Shown here: positions 1-8,800 of the stretch, one piece after another
How positions within the stretch are numbered: the first letter of the stretch is position 1
Layout of the letters: each line of letters begins with the position of its first letter
NCBI GenBank assembly: GCA_002179805.1
Contig: NAVB01000810.1
Span: 1-16,694 of the forward strand
Length of the DNA: 16,694 nucleotides
Origin: Acanthamoeba lenticulata
Lineage: Eukaryota; Discosea; Longamoebia; Acanthamoebidae
Direction of reading: 5' to 3'
Made by a program: the position numbers and the translations under genes
Notes under the pieces: generated by a model
What the model was told of the DNA's origin: nothing
Seen by the model: the letters and a program-made list of their open reading frames with translations, nothing else
The model's database searches: none

Positions 1-67
1 TCGGATCCCCCCCCCTATGGCAAGTGCTGATGTGCGTGCGTGTGTTTGTGCCATTACTTCCTTGCAG

Positions 68-614
68 GCGGCGCGGCATGACCTTTGGGGTGGCTCCGGC
101 CGTGCCTTCCGCGCCTGTGCCTCCGCCGCCGGCACCGGCAGCTGGTCTGGCTCCGCCTCCACCGCCTCCCGGTTCGCTAGCCCCATCCCCCATCCCCCCA
201 AATCCCTCTCCCCTTCATCACCACCATCATCGCCCTTACCACCCATCCTCCACTGAGCCTCTCTGATTGGAGGGTAATAATGACGATGATGGAGCAGCTG
301 GCGATGTGTCCCTGCTGTCGGCCATTCGCGAGGGCAAGCAGGCGGCCGACTTGCAGGCTCTCCGCCAGGTGCGCCTCGCCCCTTCCCCCCCCCCATCTCA
401 AGAAGCGGTGGTGCCACACGGGCTGGCGCTCACCACTCTCCCCCTCGGCCTTGATGAATGACTATTTCTGCAGAAGAGGGCAAGCATGAGGAAGAGCACG
501 GTGGTGGTGCAATCACTCACTGACACCCTCCGCGAGGCCATGAAGCTGCGTAATGACGCCATGATGGGCGGCGAGGATGATGACGATGAGGACGAGTATG
601 ACTGGCTTGGCTGA
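68..614 (+). CDS. WASP/SCAR-family Arp2/3 activator, C-terminal VCA end (5'-partial)
   Basis: Nucleation-promoting proteins of this family bind monomeric actin through a WH2 motif and switch on the Arp2/3 complex through central and acidic segments. Rebuilt exons are 68-171, 298-368 and 474-614. The first encodes a proline-rich stretch (profilin/SH3-ligand type, PAPAAGLAPPPPPPG). The second carries the WH2-like helix GDVSLLSAIREGKQ. The third carries an amphipathic central helix (LTDTLREAMKLRNDAM), an acidic run and a terminal tryptophan in EDEYDWLG followed by TGA. Frame is kept across both introns; the first uses an unusual GTTCGC donor. The usual LKKV-like end of WH2 is not obvious. The acceptor CAG at 65-67 shows that the gene continues upstream, so the N-terminal domain that would separate WASP, SCAR/WAVE and WASH is outside the window. 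The ending DWLG is closest to SCAR/WAVE (DWLE in animals), while the central helix also fits WASP. The gene converges on the aquaporin gene, with 83 bp between stop codons. Confidence 0.82.
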
Positions 615-675
615 AACCGGCTTGGTCGCCTTCTTAGGCCCAAGAAGCTCATCTTCCTTCTTTTTCCTTTTTTTT

Positions 676-685
676 TTTATTTATT
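676..685 (-). terminator. Tandem AATAAA poly(A) signals for the aquaporin gene
   Basis: On the minus strand two overlapping AATAAA hexamers (AATAAATAAA) start about 13 bases after the aquaporin stop codon, followed by an A-rich run (T-run on plus, 667-678). AATAAA is the standard eukaryotic cleavage/polyadenylation signal. The close spacing suggests a very short 3' UTR, as expected in the 83-bp gap between convergent genes. Confidence 0.5.
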
Positions 686-697
686 TGTGTCTCGCGG

Positions 698-2811
698 TCA
701 CGTGTCTTTCTTCTTGGCCCGGCGACGCAGGACCCGTCTGTAGTGGTTGTCGCCGGAGGTGGACGGCACGCCCTTGGGTCTGGCGTGCTTGCGCTGCATG
801 AAGAGGTACTCGTAGAGCACGCCGGCACCCACACCACCGACGATGGGCCCCACCCACCAGACCCCTGCCCGCCGCCATGCGCGTTTGGGCGGTTTGGGGT
901 CAGCTTTTCCCGAAGGTGAACGAAGCAGTGGGCAGGGGCCTGGTTTGGCACCAAATCAGGAAAGCGTACAGTGATCGTCCCAGCTCCACTCCACCACAGC
1001 CGGGCCGAAGGCTCGCGCGGGGTTCATCCAGGCTGTTACGAGCCACATGACCACGTGTGGTTGGCGATCGCGCACGACCCCATCCCCCCCCCCAATCCTC
1101 AAAAGGGCGGCAGGGAACATACAAGCGGAGATGGAGCCCACGTGTATGTTCAAGCCAAAGATGAGGGATATGGCCAACGGGCCGAGTTTGCCCCAGCCCC
1201 GCGGGTCGAATGCCGTGCCTGTGTGTCCCGTGATCACGAGGGTTGTAGAGGAAGGGAGGAAAGGGGGTCAGGACCAGGAGGAGGGCACATGTCCAAGTTG
1301 GGCAACGCACCAAAGGAGGCAAACACGAGCCCGAACGTCATGACAATCTTCCTTGCCCCCCATTTGGGGATCGGGTAGGGAGAGAGATTATTTGCGCGTG
1401 AGTTTCACTCGACGGAAGTAGTAATGGACGGCGCAGAGAATCAATCACCCATGTGCACATCCATACACGAGCAAAGGGGAGCGCGTGCCATGCGGCATTT
1501 GGAAGGAGAGAGAGAGAGAGAGAGATGGACGCACCTCCATGAGGAGGACTTGGCCGGCGTTGAAATGGGGAGGGATATGCGACACGGTGAGGTCTCCACG
1601 CTCTTCGCTCGGGAGGGCCAGCTTGACCAGGCCCGCTCCGGCGATGGTGCCCACTGTGAGACCCAAGCCCGCACCGAGACCACCCACGAGGATGAGGATC
1701 ACCAAGTAAGCTCCCCATACCCCCCCCCCTAAACAATGCGGGATACCATTGATGTTTCTATGATATGCATATTGGGGGGGGGGCATTGTATGTACCCAGT
1801 TGTGCGATGATGTAGCACAGGCACCGAAAGATCGTGATCCTCTGGCAGAACGCGACCGCCAACGTGACTGCTCACAGCAGGGGAGGGGAGGGGGCTGTGA
1901 GCAACAGAGCGCGCGACTATTGGGGGGGGAGGGGGGGAAGAAAAGAGCCGGGAGGAGGAGGAGGAGGAAGAGGATTCCGCACTTGCCGGGTTGAAGTGTC
2001 TTTTTGTGATGCGGCACGCCCGTCATCGACCCCCAAAGTGAGATGACGGCGCATCCCGAGCCGGAAAGTGAGCATGATGATGAAGATGATGATGCCCTTA
2101 GAAGAGGGTTTCGAGATGGGGAGGGGAAGGCGGTGAGGGCGACATACGCGCCAGATATGGGCGCGAAGATGGAGATGAGGGTCAGCATCATGGCCATGTG
2201 GCACGCGATGACCCACACGTGCACGCCGGCGGGACTCGTCTTCACACAACACAACACACCCAACAAGCCAGTCAGTCAGTCTGGTCTTTTGGGTCTGTCT
2301 GGTCTGCAACTGCCGGCTACGCGAGGGAGTGGAAGGGAGCGCTCTCTCACCCCCATGGTCGCCAACGCCGACAGGATGATGAGGATGCTGAGCCACGTGG
2401 AGAAGAAGGAAGCCAGGCATTCTTTTCCAGCACCACCAACACCACCACCACACGCGCCAACTCCTTAGCGCGCGACTACGCTTTGCCCCCCCCCCCAACG
2501 TGAGGTCGATGCGCACCACCGACAAGCGCGCGCCAAAAGTCGGTGTCCTTCCACTCGGCGAAGCAGAATACGTTGACGTGGGGCGAGCCATCGACCTTCC
2601 GCGGTCCGTGGAGGAACAAGTAGCCCACCCGCCGCAGCACGCTCCGGCCCTTCCCCTTGGCCTCTTCTCCTTCTTCTGCTTTGTCGTCGTCCTCGTCTTC
2701 GCCTGCACCCGGCGCCCCAGCAGCTTCCAGGTCCTCTTCCGCCACACCACCACCGCCACTCGAGCTGGACAGCGTGTCTAGCGCAAACGCAGCCTCGTCC
2801 ACATCTTCCAT
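698..2811 (-). CDS. Aquaporin (MIP-family water/solute channel)
   Basis: Six-helix membrane channel for water or small neutral solutes. Exons on the minus strand: 2811-2520, 2421-2351, 2239-2148 (or 2144), 1999-1986/7, 1870-1796, 1710-1535, 1347-1311, 1218-1123, 1032-970, 864-698. The product is about 360 residues: an acidic, cytosolic-looking N-terminal tail of about 90 residues, then helix 1 (WRALVECLASFF), then SGAHFNPAVTLA (first NPA box, about 155-157), a central half-repeat with HFNAGQVLLMEIVMTFGLVF, DPRGWGKLGPLAIS, the second box SWMNPARAFGP (NPA 288-290, with the selectivity arginine 291), and helix 6 beginning DDHWVWWVGPIVGG. The tail ends in a basic cluster, RRRAKKKDT. All junctions keep frame with normal splice sites except around the fourth exon (see its own entry). 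The long acidic N-terminus is unusual for the family, where 10-60 residues is common. The TGA is at 698-700. Water versus glycerol selectivity cannot be decided here. Confidence 0.9.
1506..1525. repeat. (GA)10 dinucleotide repeat in an aquaporin intron
   Basis: A perfect GA repeat of 20 nt on plus. It reads as a (TC)n pyrimidine tract on the sense (minus) strand, starting only about ten bases after the 5' splice site that ends exon 6. It is likely a length-variable microsatellite; no function is evident. Confidence 0.85.
1711..1795 (-). other. Aquaporin intron 5 with complementary C10/G10 tracts
   Basis: This 85-nt intron between exons ending 1796 and starting 1710 contains ten C (1720-1729, plus strand) and ten G (1774-1783), which can pair with each other. 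A second 7-bp complement is ACAATGC at 1733-1739 with GCATTGT at 1783-1789, and a 10-bp palindrome ATATGCATAT lies at 1763-1772. The C10:G10 pairing would bring the two splice sites close together. Splice sites read GT (1795-1794) and AG (1712-1711) on the minus strand. Confidence 0.6.
1986..1999 (-). other. Aquaporin micro-exon carrying the first NPA box
   Basis: A 13-14 nt exon is needed to link SGA (exon 3) to VTLAVAF (exon 5). Read one way, with exon 3 ending at 2148 before a strong GTATGT donor, it gives the family-perfect SGA-HFNPA-VTLA, but the micro-exon must then be followed by a CA dinucleotide instead of GT. Read with exon 3 ending at 2144 before GTCGCC, a normal GC-AG donor (GCAAGT at 1986-1981) keeps the frame, but the residues become YTLQPA. 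A single missing base in the assembly next to 1986 would reconcile the first reading with a GC-AG donor. The exon's identity is secure; its exact splicing is not. Confidence 0.7.
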
Positions 2812-3089
2812 TCTTTTTTGGTTTTGGTGGACTGCCCCCTCCCCTGCAACGGGTGCCTCATGTGGCCATCATCATCGCCCCCACCCACACACACTCCGCG
2901 AAACATCCTCTCCACACGTGGGGGGGGAGGGCTTCATGCTCCCGTTTGTCGTTTTGTATTTGCTCTCTTGCTTTGCATTTGGCCACAAGAGGCACAGAGA
3001 GGGCTTCTTCCAAAGAGAGCTCAAGCCTTCACACGGAGAACTCGGACGTAGTGAATACAACAACAGTCACGCGACGGTGGCATCACGCC
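2812..3089. promoter_or_regulatory. Gap between MADS-box stop and aquaporin start
   Basis: These 278 bp sit head-to-tail between the MADS-box stop codon (3090) and the aquaporin ATG (2811), both on minus. They must hold the MADS 3' UTR and the aquaporin promoter and leader. No clear AATAAA or TATA consensus is seen on the minus strand. The stretch includes a G7 run near 2923-2930 and a T-rich patch at 2944-2980. No coding sequence fits either strand. Confidence 0.4.
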
Positions 3090-4815
3090 CTACGCCTTGC
3101 GGAGCTCGCACGCCTTGCGCTTGTCGCCGACGGCGTAGCCGGAGGGCGCCTTGGTGAGGCCCAGCTGGTGGAGGGCACCGTCAACGGTAGGGGTGCAGTG
3201 GCCCTCGAGGGCCATGTTGAGGTCGCGCGACAGGAAGCGCGCGTTCGGGAAGAACGAGGGCTGCTGCTCGTGGAGGGCCATGAGGCGCTGGCCGGACAGG
3301 GGCGACGACGAGAGCCACGACCCACCCTGCTGCTGCTGCTGCTGCTGCTGGCCCCACCCGCCGTGCGGGAGGAGGCCGGTCGCCGAGTAGGGGCCGTGCT
3401 CGGCGCTCGGGTGGCTGCCGGGCGTCTCGCCCGAGAAGAAGGCCGAGGGCGAGGGCAGGACGCCCGAGTGCTGCATGGCGTCATGCTCCGCGGGCGCGCC
3501 GAGGAAGGGCATGTGCGACGGCACGCCGAGGGCGGTGAAGCCCGGCGTGTAGGTCGTGTGGCGCGAAGCCTGGCCCGCCGACGACGAGCCCGGGAAGCTC
3601 GAGCCCGAGGAAGCGTCTGGGATGGCCAGGGAGAGGTTCTTCTTGTTGAGCTTTTGCGTGAACTGCTGCTCCTGGTGCAGCCGGCCCGCCGCGCGGCTGC
3701 GCACGTCAGCCTCGGCCGCGGCGGCGGCAGCAGTGAAGTGGCCACCGCTGCCAGGCGGGGTGGTCGGGTTGGAGTGCGGCGACTGCGGGCGGGCGCCCTC
3801 GAGCATGGGCGATCCAGCAGATCCGTGGCGCTGCATGTGTGGGTGCTGCTGCGACGGCGACTGGAGACGCAAACAAAACAAAACAGTCGGTCAGCTCAAT
3901 CGATCCTCCCTCCCGTGTGGTATGTGTGTGTGGGGGTGGTGAGGTGGGGGGGAGGGGAAGGAGGCTGTGCGTACAAGGCGGCCGGGAGCAGCGGGGTGGG
4001 TTGGGACAGAGTAGAGGGATGAGGGCAGGCTACTGCGGGACGGGGACGGGGACGAGGACGACTGGTGGGACGGCGGGAACGCGGCGGAGCGGTTGGGCTG
4101 GTAGGGGCCGGTCGGGAGGTACGACCCGGCGTAGGCCATGAGCGGGGGCTGCTGCGGGGGCGCGGCCATCCGGGCGACGGGGTGAGCAGCGCCAGCAGGA
4201 GCGGCGGCGGCGGGCGAGACAGGGCGGCCACCGACGGTGGTCACGGGCGAGGGTCCGCGGGGCACGAGGGTCGGCACGGCCGTCGGGCTCGTGCGGCCGT
4301 CGGAGAGCTGTGTGATGGGCGAGTCGCTGGCACCGGGCGTGGGGCTGTCGGTGCGCTGCCTCTTGGCGGGCGACTCCTTGAGGCCGCTGCCGCTGTGGAG
4401 GCTGCCGCTGCTCAACTGGCCGCCGGACGAGGGCCCCTTGTTCTTCTTGCCAAACAGGCGCGGATAGTCATCGTTGGTGAACGGCTCCGGGTGGGGCTCT
4501 TCGAAACCGCCCTCTGTGTAGCGCAGGAGCAGCTGGTCCATATCGCTGCTGCTGTACTGCGTGAGCTTGTTGTTCCCGATGACTATGAGGGCCACCTCGC
4601 AGCCGCACAGAATGGCGAGCTCCATCGCCTTCTTGACGAGGCCATTCTTGCGCTTGTTCAGGGTCGCCTGTGCCAGCATAAATTGAATGAAAGAATGAAT
4701 GATACGTTAACCACTTTGTTTTCGTTTTTGTTGTTGAGTAGAAGAGGGATGCAAGGAGTACCAAACGAGTCCTCTCATTGGTGATCCTTTCGATCTTGAT
4801 CTTGTTCCGTCCCAT
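3090..4815 (-). CDS. MEF2-like MADS-box transcription factor
   Basis: DNA-binding dimeric transcription factor, nuclear. Exons on minus: 4815-4762, 4667-3975, 3860-3090, giving about 505 residues. The MADS domain covers residues 1-60: MGRNKIKIERITNER opens it, then LNKRKNGLVKKAMELAILCG and CEVALIVIGNNKLTQY. Residues 61-85 (DMDQLLLRYTEGGFEEPHPE, NDDYPRLF) resemble the MEF2 extension rather than the SRF/SAM type, so this is a type II (MEF2-like) member. The remainder is low-complexity and disordered: many SP/TP sites, a probable NLS near AKRQR, eight consecutive glutamines, an alanine run, and a basic C-terminus (DKRKACELRKA). Both introns are phase 0; the first splits the MADS domain after codon 18. 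The start is fixed by the conserved MGR at the domain edge. MADS proteins of this class bind A/T-rich CArG or MEF2 sites; the target genes cannot be told from here. Confidence 0.93.
3327..3350. repeat. CTG/CAG x8 repeat encoding polyglutamine
   Basis: Eight perfect CTG units on plus (CAG on minus) lie inside the last exon of the MADS-box gene and encode eight glutamines (GWGQQQQQQQQGG). A pure CAG tract is prone to length change; polyQ is common in activation domains of transcription factors. Confidence 0.9.
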
Positions 4816-5082
4816 ACGGTAGTACCTTGTAACGATGCGAGCTGTCGCTGATCCCTCCCTCTACTCTGTCCCAAGTTGACGATGTATTCACAAGTATGAT
4901 TGCAGCTGTCGAGTGATGAAGAACTGCACTGGTTGATCGGTGCAGTAGAAGTGGCTGGCCGAAACGAGACGCGGCGCGCCAAATGGCGGATGGAACCTCG
5001 TTGATGCGTGTAGCAAGATGTGTGACGATGAAGAAACGGGCTGGGGTGGTGGGTAGTAAGAACGAGGGTAGGTCAAGAATGA

Positions 5083-5093
5083 CCTTTTAAAAA
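5083..5093 (-). promoter_or_regulatory. TATA-like box upstream of the MADS-box gene
   Basis: The minus strand reads TTTTTAAAAGG, one mismatch from TATAAAAGG, about 270 bases before the MADS-box ATG. It would predict transcription starting near 5050 and a leader of roughly 240 nt. It is the best A/T-rich candidate close to that gene, but short A/T motifs occur by chance and no transcript data are available. Confidence 0.3.
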
Positions 5094-5664
5094 CTCGGGT
5101 GCGAATGGATCGAGCTAGTTGCGGTGGTGAGTGTATCGAAGACTTGAGGTGTTGGTGGTGAAGATGTAGCCGAGAAGGTAAGTTACGCGATTACCAACTA
5201 CAAAGAAAGGCGTAAGCAAGCCATCTCCAAGAAAAAAAAAGAGAAAGAAATGGAACAATCTATTTTGAACGAACCTGTAAACTTGCTGATTAAAGATCGT
5301 TGGATGAAGGGCCTTTGGTGTAGGGGTGTTGTTGTCGGGGTGTGTGTGAACTTAAAGTTCCTTAAAGAAGATTACTACAAGCAAGTTTAGCTGTCGGTGT
5401 AACGAGTTTGGGCGCTGGATAGGGCTCGCGAGAAGGGTGAGCGCGAAGGGGTTTGGGGGGGCGAGAGGCGGGTGTTGTTTGCGAACAAAGGATAGCGGTA
5501 TTTTGGGGTCTGGTTTTGTCGGGAGCCCGGGAAGAAAAAAGGGGGGAGGCTGCAACCAATGGCAGGCAACAGCAAAGAATGCCCTCATCTGAACAACGCA
5601 TTCCGTGCCTTTTATGGGCGCTGTTGCACGACGGAGGCCAGCGCGTGCCACCGGAGGTCTGGAT

Positions 5665-5720
5665 CCGGCGTTACGCCGGCCTTTTCACCGATTTGAAATG
5701 CCATGGGCGGGAGGCCCGCC
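5665..5720. other. Two adjacent perfect GC-rich mini-hairpins
   Basis: CCGGCG-TTA-CGCCGG at 5665-5679 and GGCGGG-AGG-CCCGCC at 5706-5720 are both perfect 6-bp stems with 3-nt loops, 26 nt apart, in an otherwise unassigned intergenic stretch. They are not inside any supported exon. They could belong to a structured RNA, a paired protein-binding site, or the remnant of an element; the sequence alone does not decide. Confidence 0.55.
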
Positions 5721-5866
5721 ACGCCAGCCAATGTATGCCGTTCTTTGAAACGTGAACTGCCGAGAAAAAGAGACAGAAGAAAAGGTTTGGCTGATCTGGT
5801 GCTGGTGGCCAACAACCGGGCTAAGTGAACTACAAGAGGGTTTCTGTTGGGTAAGAGCCCGGCTCT

Positions 5867-8800
5867 TCAATCCACCAGAGGTGGCAGGACGGCGGCCTGC
5901 GCATCGACGGTAGCGGACGAAGAAGACGCGGACGTTGCCGCACCGTGCGCGGTTTTGGTCGGCGCAAGGGGAACGGTCGCCGGGGCGTACGCGGTGAGGA
6001 AGGCACGCAGTTCGTCGAGGAGATGGGGCGACAGCTGATCACGCAGCTCGTCGAGTGACGTCGGGCCCGCCGCACATGCCTCGTCTGTCGCCTCCTCGGG
6101 CTCCTCCTCCTCGCTGCTCGTGCCATCTCCCGCCGACGCAGCGTGCTGCGCGGCAGCACCGGCTTGCGGGCGTTGGGCGCGGTAGAACAGCGCCGCCAGG
6201 AACTCCAGCGTCGCCTTCTTCAAGCGCGGCGCGCTCGCTCTGCACGGGCCACATTCACGTCAGCGCGCCGATTGATCGTGCGCCACCCGCAGGCCGACCG
6301 CGGCAGACCTCAAGGAGAGTGTTGGGGGAGGGGGGGATAAGCTGGAGGTACTTACCGATCGGAGAGCTCCAGCATCCAGCTGGCGTTGGGGCCCTCGAGC
6401 GACTGCTCCAGCACGGACTCGCACAGCTGTTTGAGGTCATCCAGGAGGAAGCGGTCGGCCGCCAGGAGGAGCTCCACCACGGTGTCGGGGTTGATCCGGG
6501 GCAGGCTGCCGACCTCGCTCAGGACGCCGCCGTCGCTCTCCTCTACGTCGATAGTCTCTTGGGGCGGGAGGCGGCCCGTGTAAATGTACTCGAGCATGGC
6601 CATGAACACACGCGGATGCGTGCCCTGGATGTCGACCGGCTTGCTCTTGGCTGTGCATGTGTGTGTGTGTGTATGTTATTGGGGGCGAGTGAGCGCATGT
6701 TCGAGCGTGGTGTGGCAAAGGCACTGGCCGGGTTTGTGGGAAAGGGCTCGAGGCGCCGTACGTTGCTCGCCTTCGGCAAACGAGGAACCGAAGATGCGCT
6801 TGAAGTAGTCGGAGCGGGCCGTGAGGAGCACCTTGTGCGCGTGCACGTGCCTCACCCGCTGACCCTCGGCCTCCTGGTCCTCGGTGTCGTCGGGTGATGA
6901 CACGGCAAAGACGACGTCGCTCCAGTCGTCCCCGTCGACCACCTCGGCCAGCTCCTCGGCAAAGGTCGACTTCGGGGGCTGGTACTGGCGCGAGTGGCTC
7001 TGGCTTTGCAGCTGCGCCTGTGCGTGTGTGCATGTGTGCGTGTCAGACCCGATGACACATTTGGTCCTGACATGGGCTCACACCACAGAAGGGCCGGACG
7101 GTACCGTGCAGAGGGCCTCCAGGCGAGGGAGCCGGAACATGACAGCCACTCGCTTGATCTCGCCCAGCCAATGCGATGCCGCCTACGCCCACGCCGCAAT
7201 GATCAGGTGACGTCGCTCTTCGCTTCACTGGTGATGGGGCAGAGTGGAGGCGGTCCTCTGGGTGTACCTTGAGGTGGTCGGTGTAGAGGTAGTGGAGGAC
7301 TGCGGTGAAGACCTGCTGACGCATCTGCGGGAGCTGCACCACCGGGTTGCTGGAGTTGTCGGAGCGCGCGCCACCGCCGTTCTCATCGTCGTCGTCGTCG
7401 TGGTCGACAGCGGGTCGGAAGCGCAGAGAGAAGAGCGCATAGGCGCGGAGGTAGGGGCATCGGGCGAACACGATGGCCCGATGCGCCGGGAAGGTCTTGC
7501 CGTCGACCTGGAACCAAATGTCGGCGTATCGGCTGTTGTTGAGCGCCACCTTGAAGTCAAACGCGAACAGGGTCGACGAGCCCGCTGCATTACCATAAAA
7601 CACGTCAATCACCCAAACAACTCATTAGCCCGGGAGTCATGGTCGCTTTGCTGGCGGCAGAGCCTGGGGGCAGAGAGGAGCCGCACCATTCACCGCGAGG
7701 CTGTGCTTGGCTCCCGCCGCCGTCTGCACGATGCGCTCGCCCTGTTCACGTGCGACGGCAACACGTGAGGCGAGTCCTTGCGGAAAGAAGAAGGGATTTG
7801 GCGGTAAAAGAGGCGGCGCGTACGCCAATACGGCGGATGAGCTTGGGCACAAGCTGGAAGCGGTGGTTGCCGTGGCCGAGGACGCCGTAGCTGCCCCAGC
7901 CCCACGAGTAGACGCTCCCATCGCGCGCCGTGGCCATGTTGTGCAGATGGCCGCAGGCGACGTGCGCAATGTGCTTGCCGTCGAAGCAGCCGGACAGGCT
8001 CCGCGGCGTCGCGCAGATCATGGCCGCCGCCTTCTCGGCGCGCTGGCCCGTCGCCCAATCTTCGTACGCGTTTGTACCGCCCTGCTGGCCGTACTCGGCC
8101 GAGCCCCAGGTCCACACCGTGCCGCTGACGCCGAGCGCCAGCGTGTGGTGAGAGCCGCACGCGATCTGCACGATCCGCTCGCCGTGCGTAGCCGCCTCTC
8201 CCTGGTCCTCCTGGTCGTGGTGCTCGGCGGGCACGAGCGCCTCGATGCGCCGCGCGAAGCGCTCATCAGAGGACACGCCGTGGCCCAGCTGGCCGAACAC
8301 ACCCAGACCGAAGCTGTACACCTGTTGGGGTGCGAGTTAATTGTCTGCATAATAGATTCCTCCCCTCCCCCCTCCCCCCCCAGACATCCTCGGCCAAGAC
8401 GTACGTGGCCCGCGGCGGAGAGGAGGACGCTGTGCTGCTGTCCACATGCGGCGCTGACGATGTGGACCCCCTCCAGGTGGGGTACCAGGTGCGGGACACC
8501 TGTGACGACGCGTCAACAGGGGAGAAGATGGGGTTGCGGTGATGAGGATGATGGTGCGTACTTTGGTTGTAGCGGTGGCCGAGGCCCAGCTGGCACTTCT
8601 CGTTGAAGCCCCAGGAGAAGACCTGCCCTTGGGACGTCACCGCCAGCGAGAACGAGTAGCCAGCCGCCACTTCGACCACGCGGACGTGCTGGAGGGTCGG
8701 CACGGGCTCAGGGATGGGCTGCACGTAGGGCGTGAAGGCGCCGAAGTTCTGTACTCGCGAGATCTCCTCCATCTCCTCACCCGTGGCGCCCGCTGCGATC

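Larger units (their letters stand above)
4816..5866. promoter_or_regulatory. 1-kb gap: MADS-box promoter/leader and RCC1-BTB 3' flank
   Basis: No gene could be supported in this 1,051-bp stretch; the open frames within it are short and match no family. Seen here on the side of the MADS-box gene: an E2F-like TTTGGCGCGCC on minus (4973-4983), a TATA-like TTTTTAAAAGG on minus (about 5083-5093), and direct repeats CTTAAAG at 5351-5357 and 5361-5367. Further out are a second TATA-like ATAAAAGG on minus (5609-5616) and two perfect GC hairpins (5665-5720). It should also include the 3' UTR of the RCC1-BTB gene just below 5867; no AATAAA is obvious there. Confidence 0.45.

Noticed and set aside
2529..2538. 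E2F-like TTTTGGCGCG on minus
   Set aside because: It lies in aquaporin exon 1 and encodes conserved residues of the first helix (FWRA), so coding constraint explains it.
2853..4022. 389-codon open frame on plus, antisense to the MADS-box gene
   Set aside because: Its translation is arginine/glycine/alanine-rich, typical of the complement of GC-rich coding DNA, and matches no family. The minus strand has a clear MADS domain with consistent splicing.
5176..5185. Strong GTAAGT donor-like sequence on plus in the intergenic gap
   Set aside because: No plus-strand exon could be linked to it; short consensus matches are expected by chance.
5275..5370. MEF2/CArG auto-regulatory sites upstream of the MADS-box gene
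   Set aside because: CTATTTTGAA (about 5260-5269) and CCTTTTAAAA (5083-5092) are partial only; no full CC(A/T)6GG or YTAWWWWTAR is present.
5453..5755. Plus and minus open frames of about 65-100 codons in the 1-kb gap
   Set aside because: No recognisable domain, no splice context and no start context; not supported as genes.
5600..5760. 5S rRNA or tRNA gene
   Set aside because: Checked by eye for the 5S internal control region and tRNA A/B boxes; none fit.
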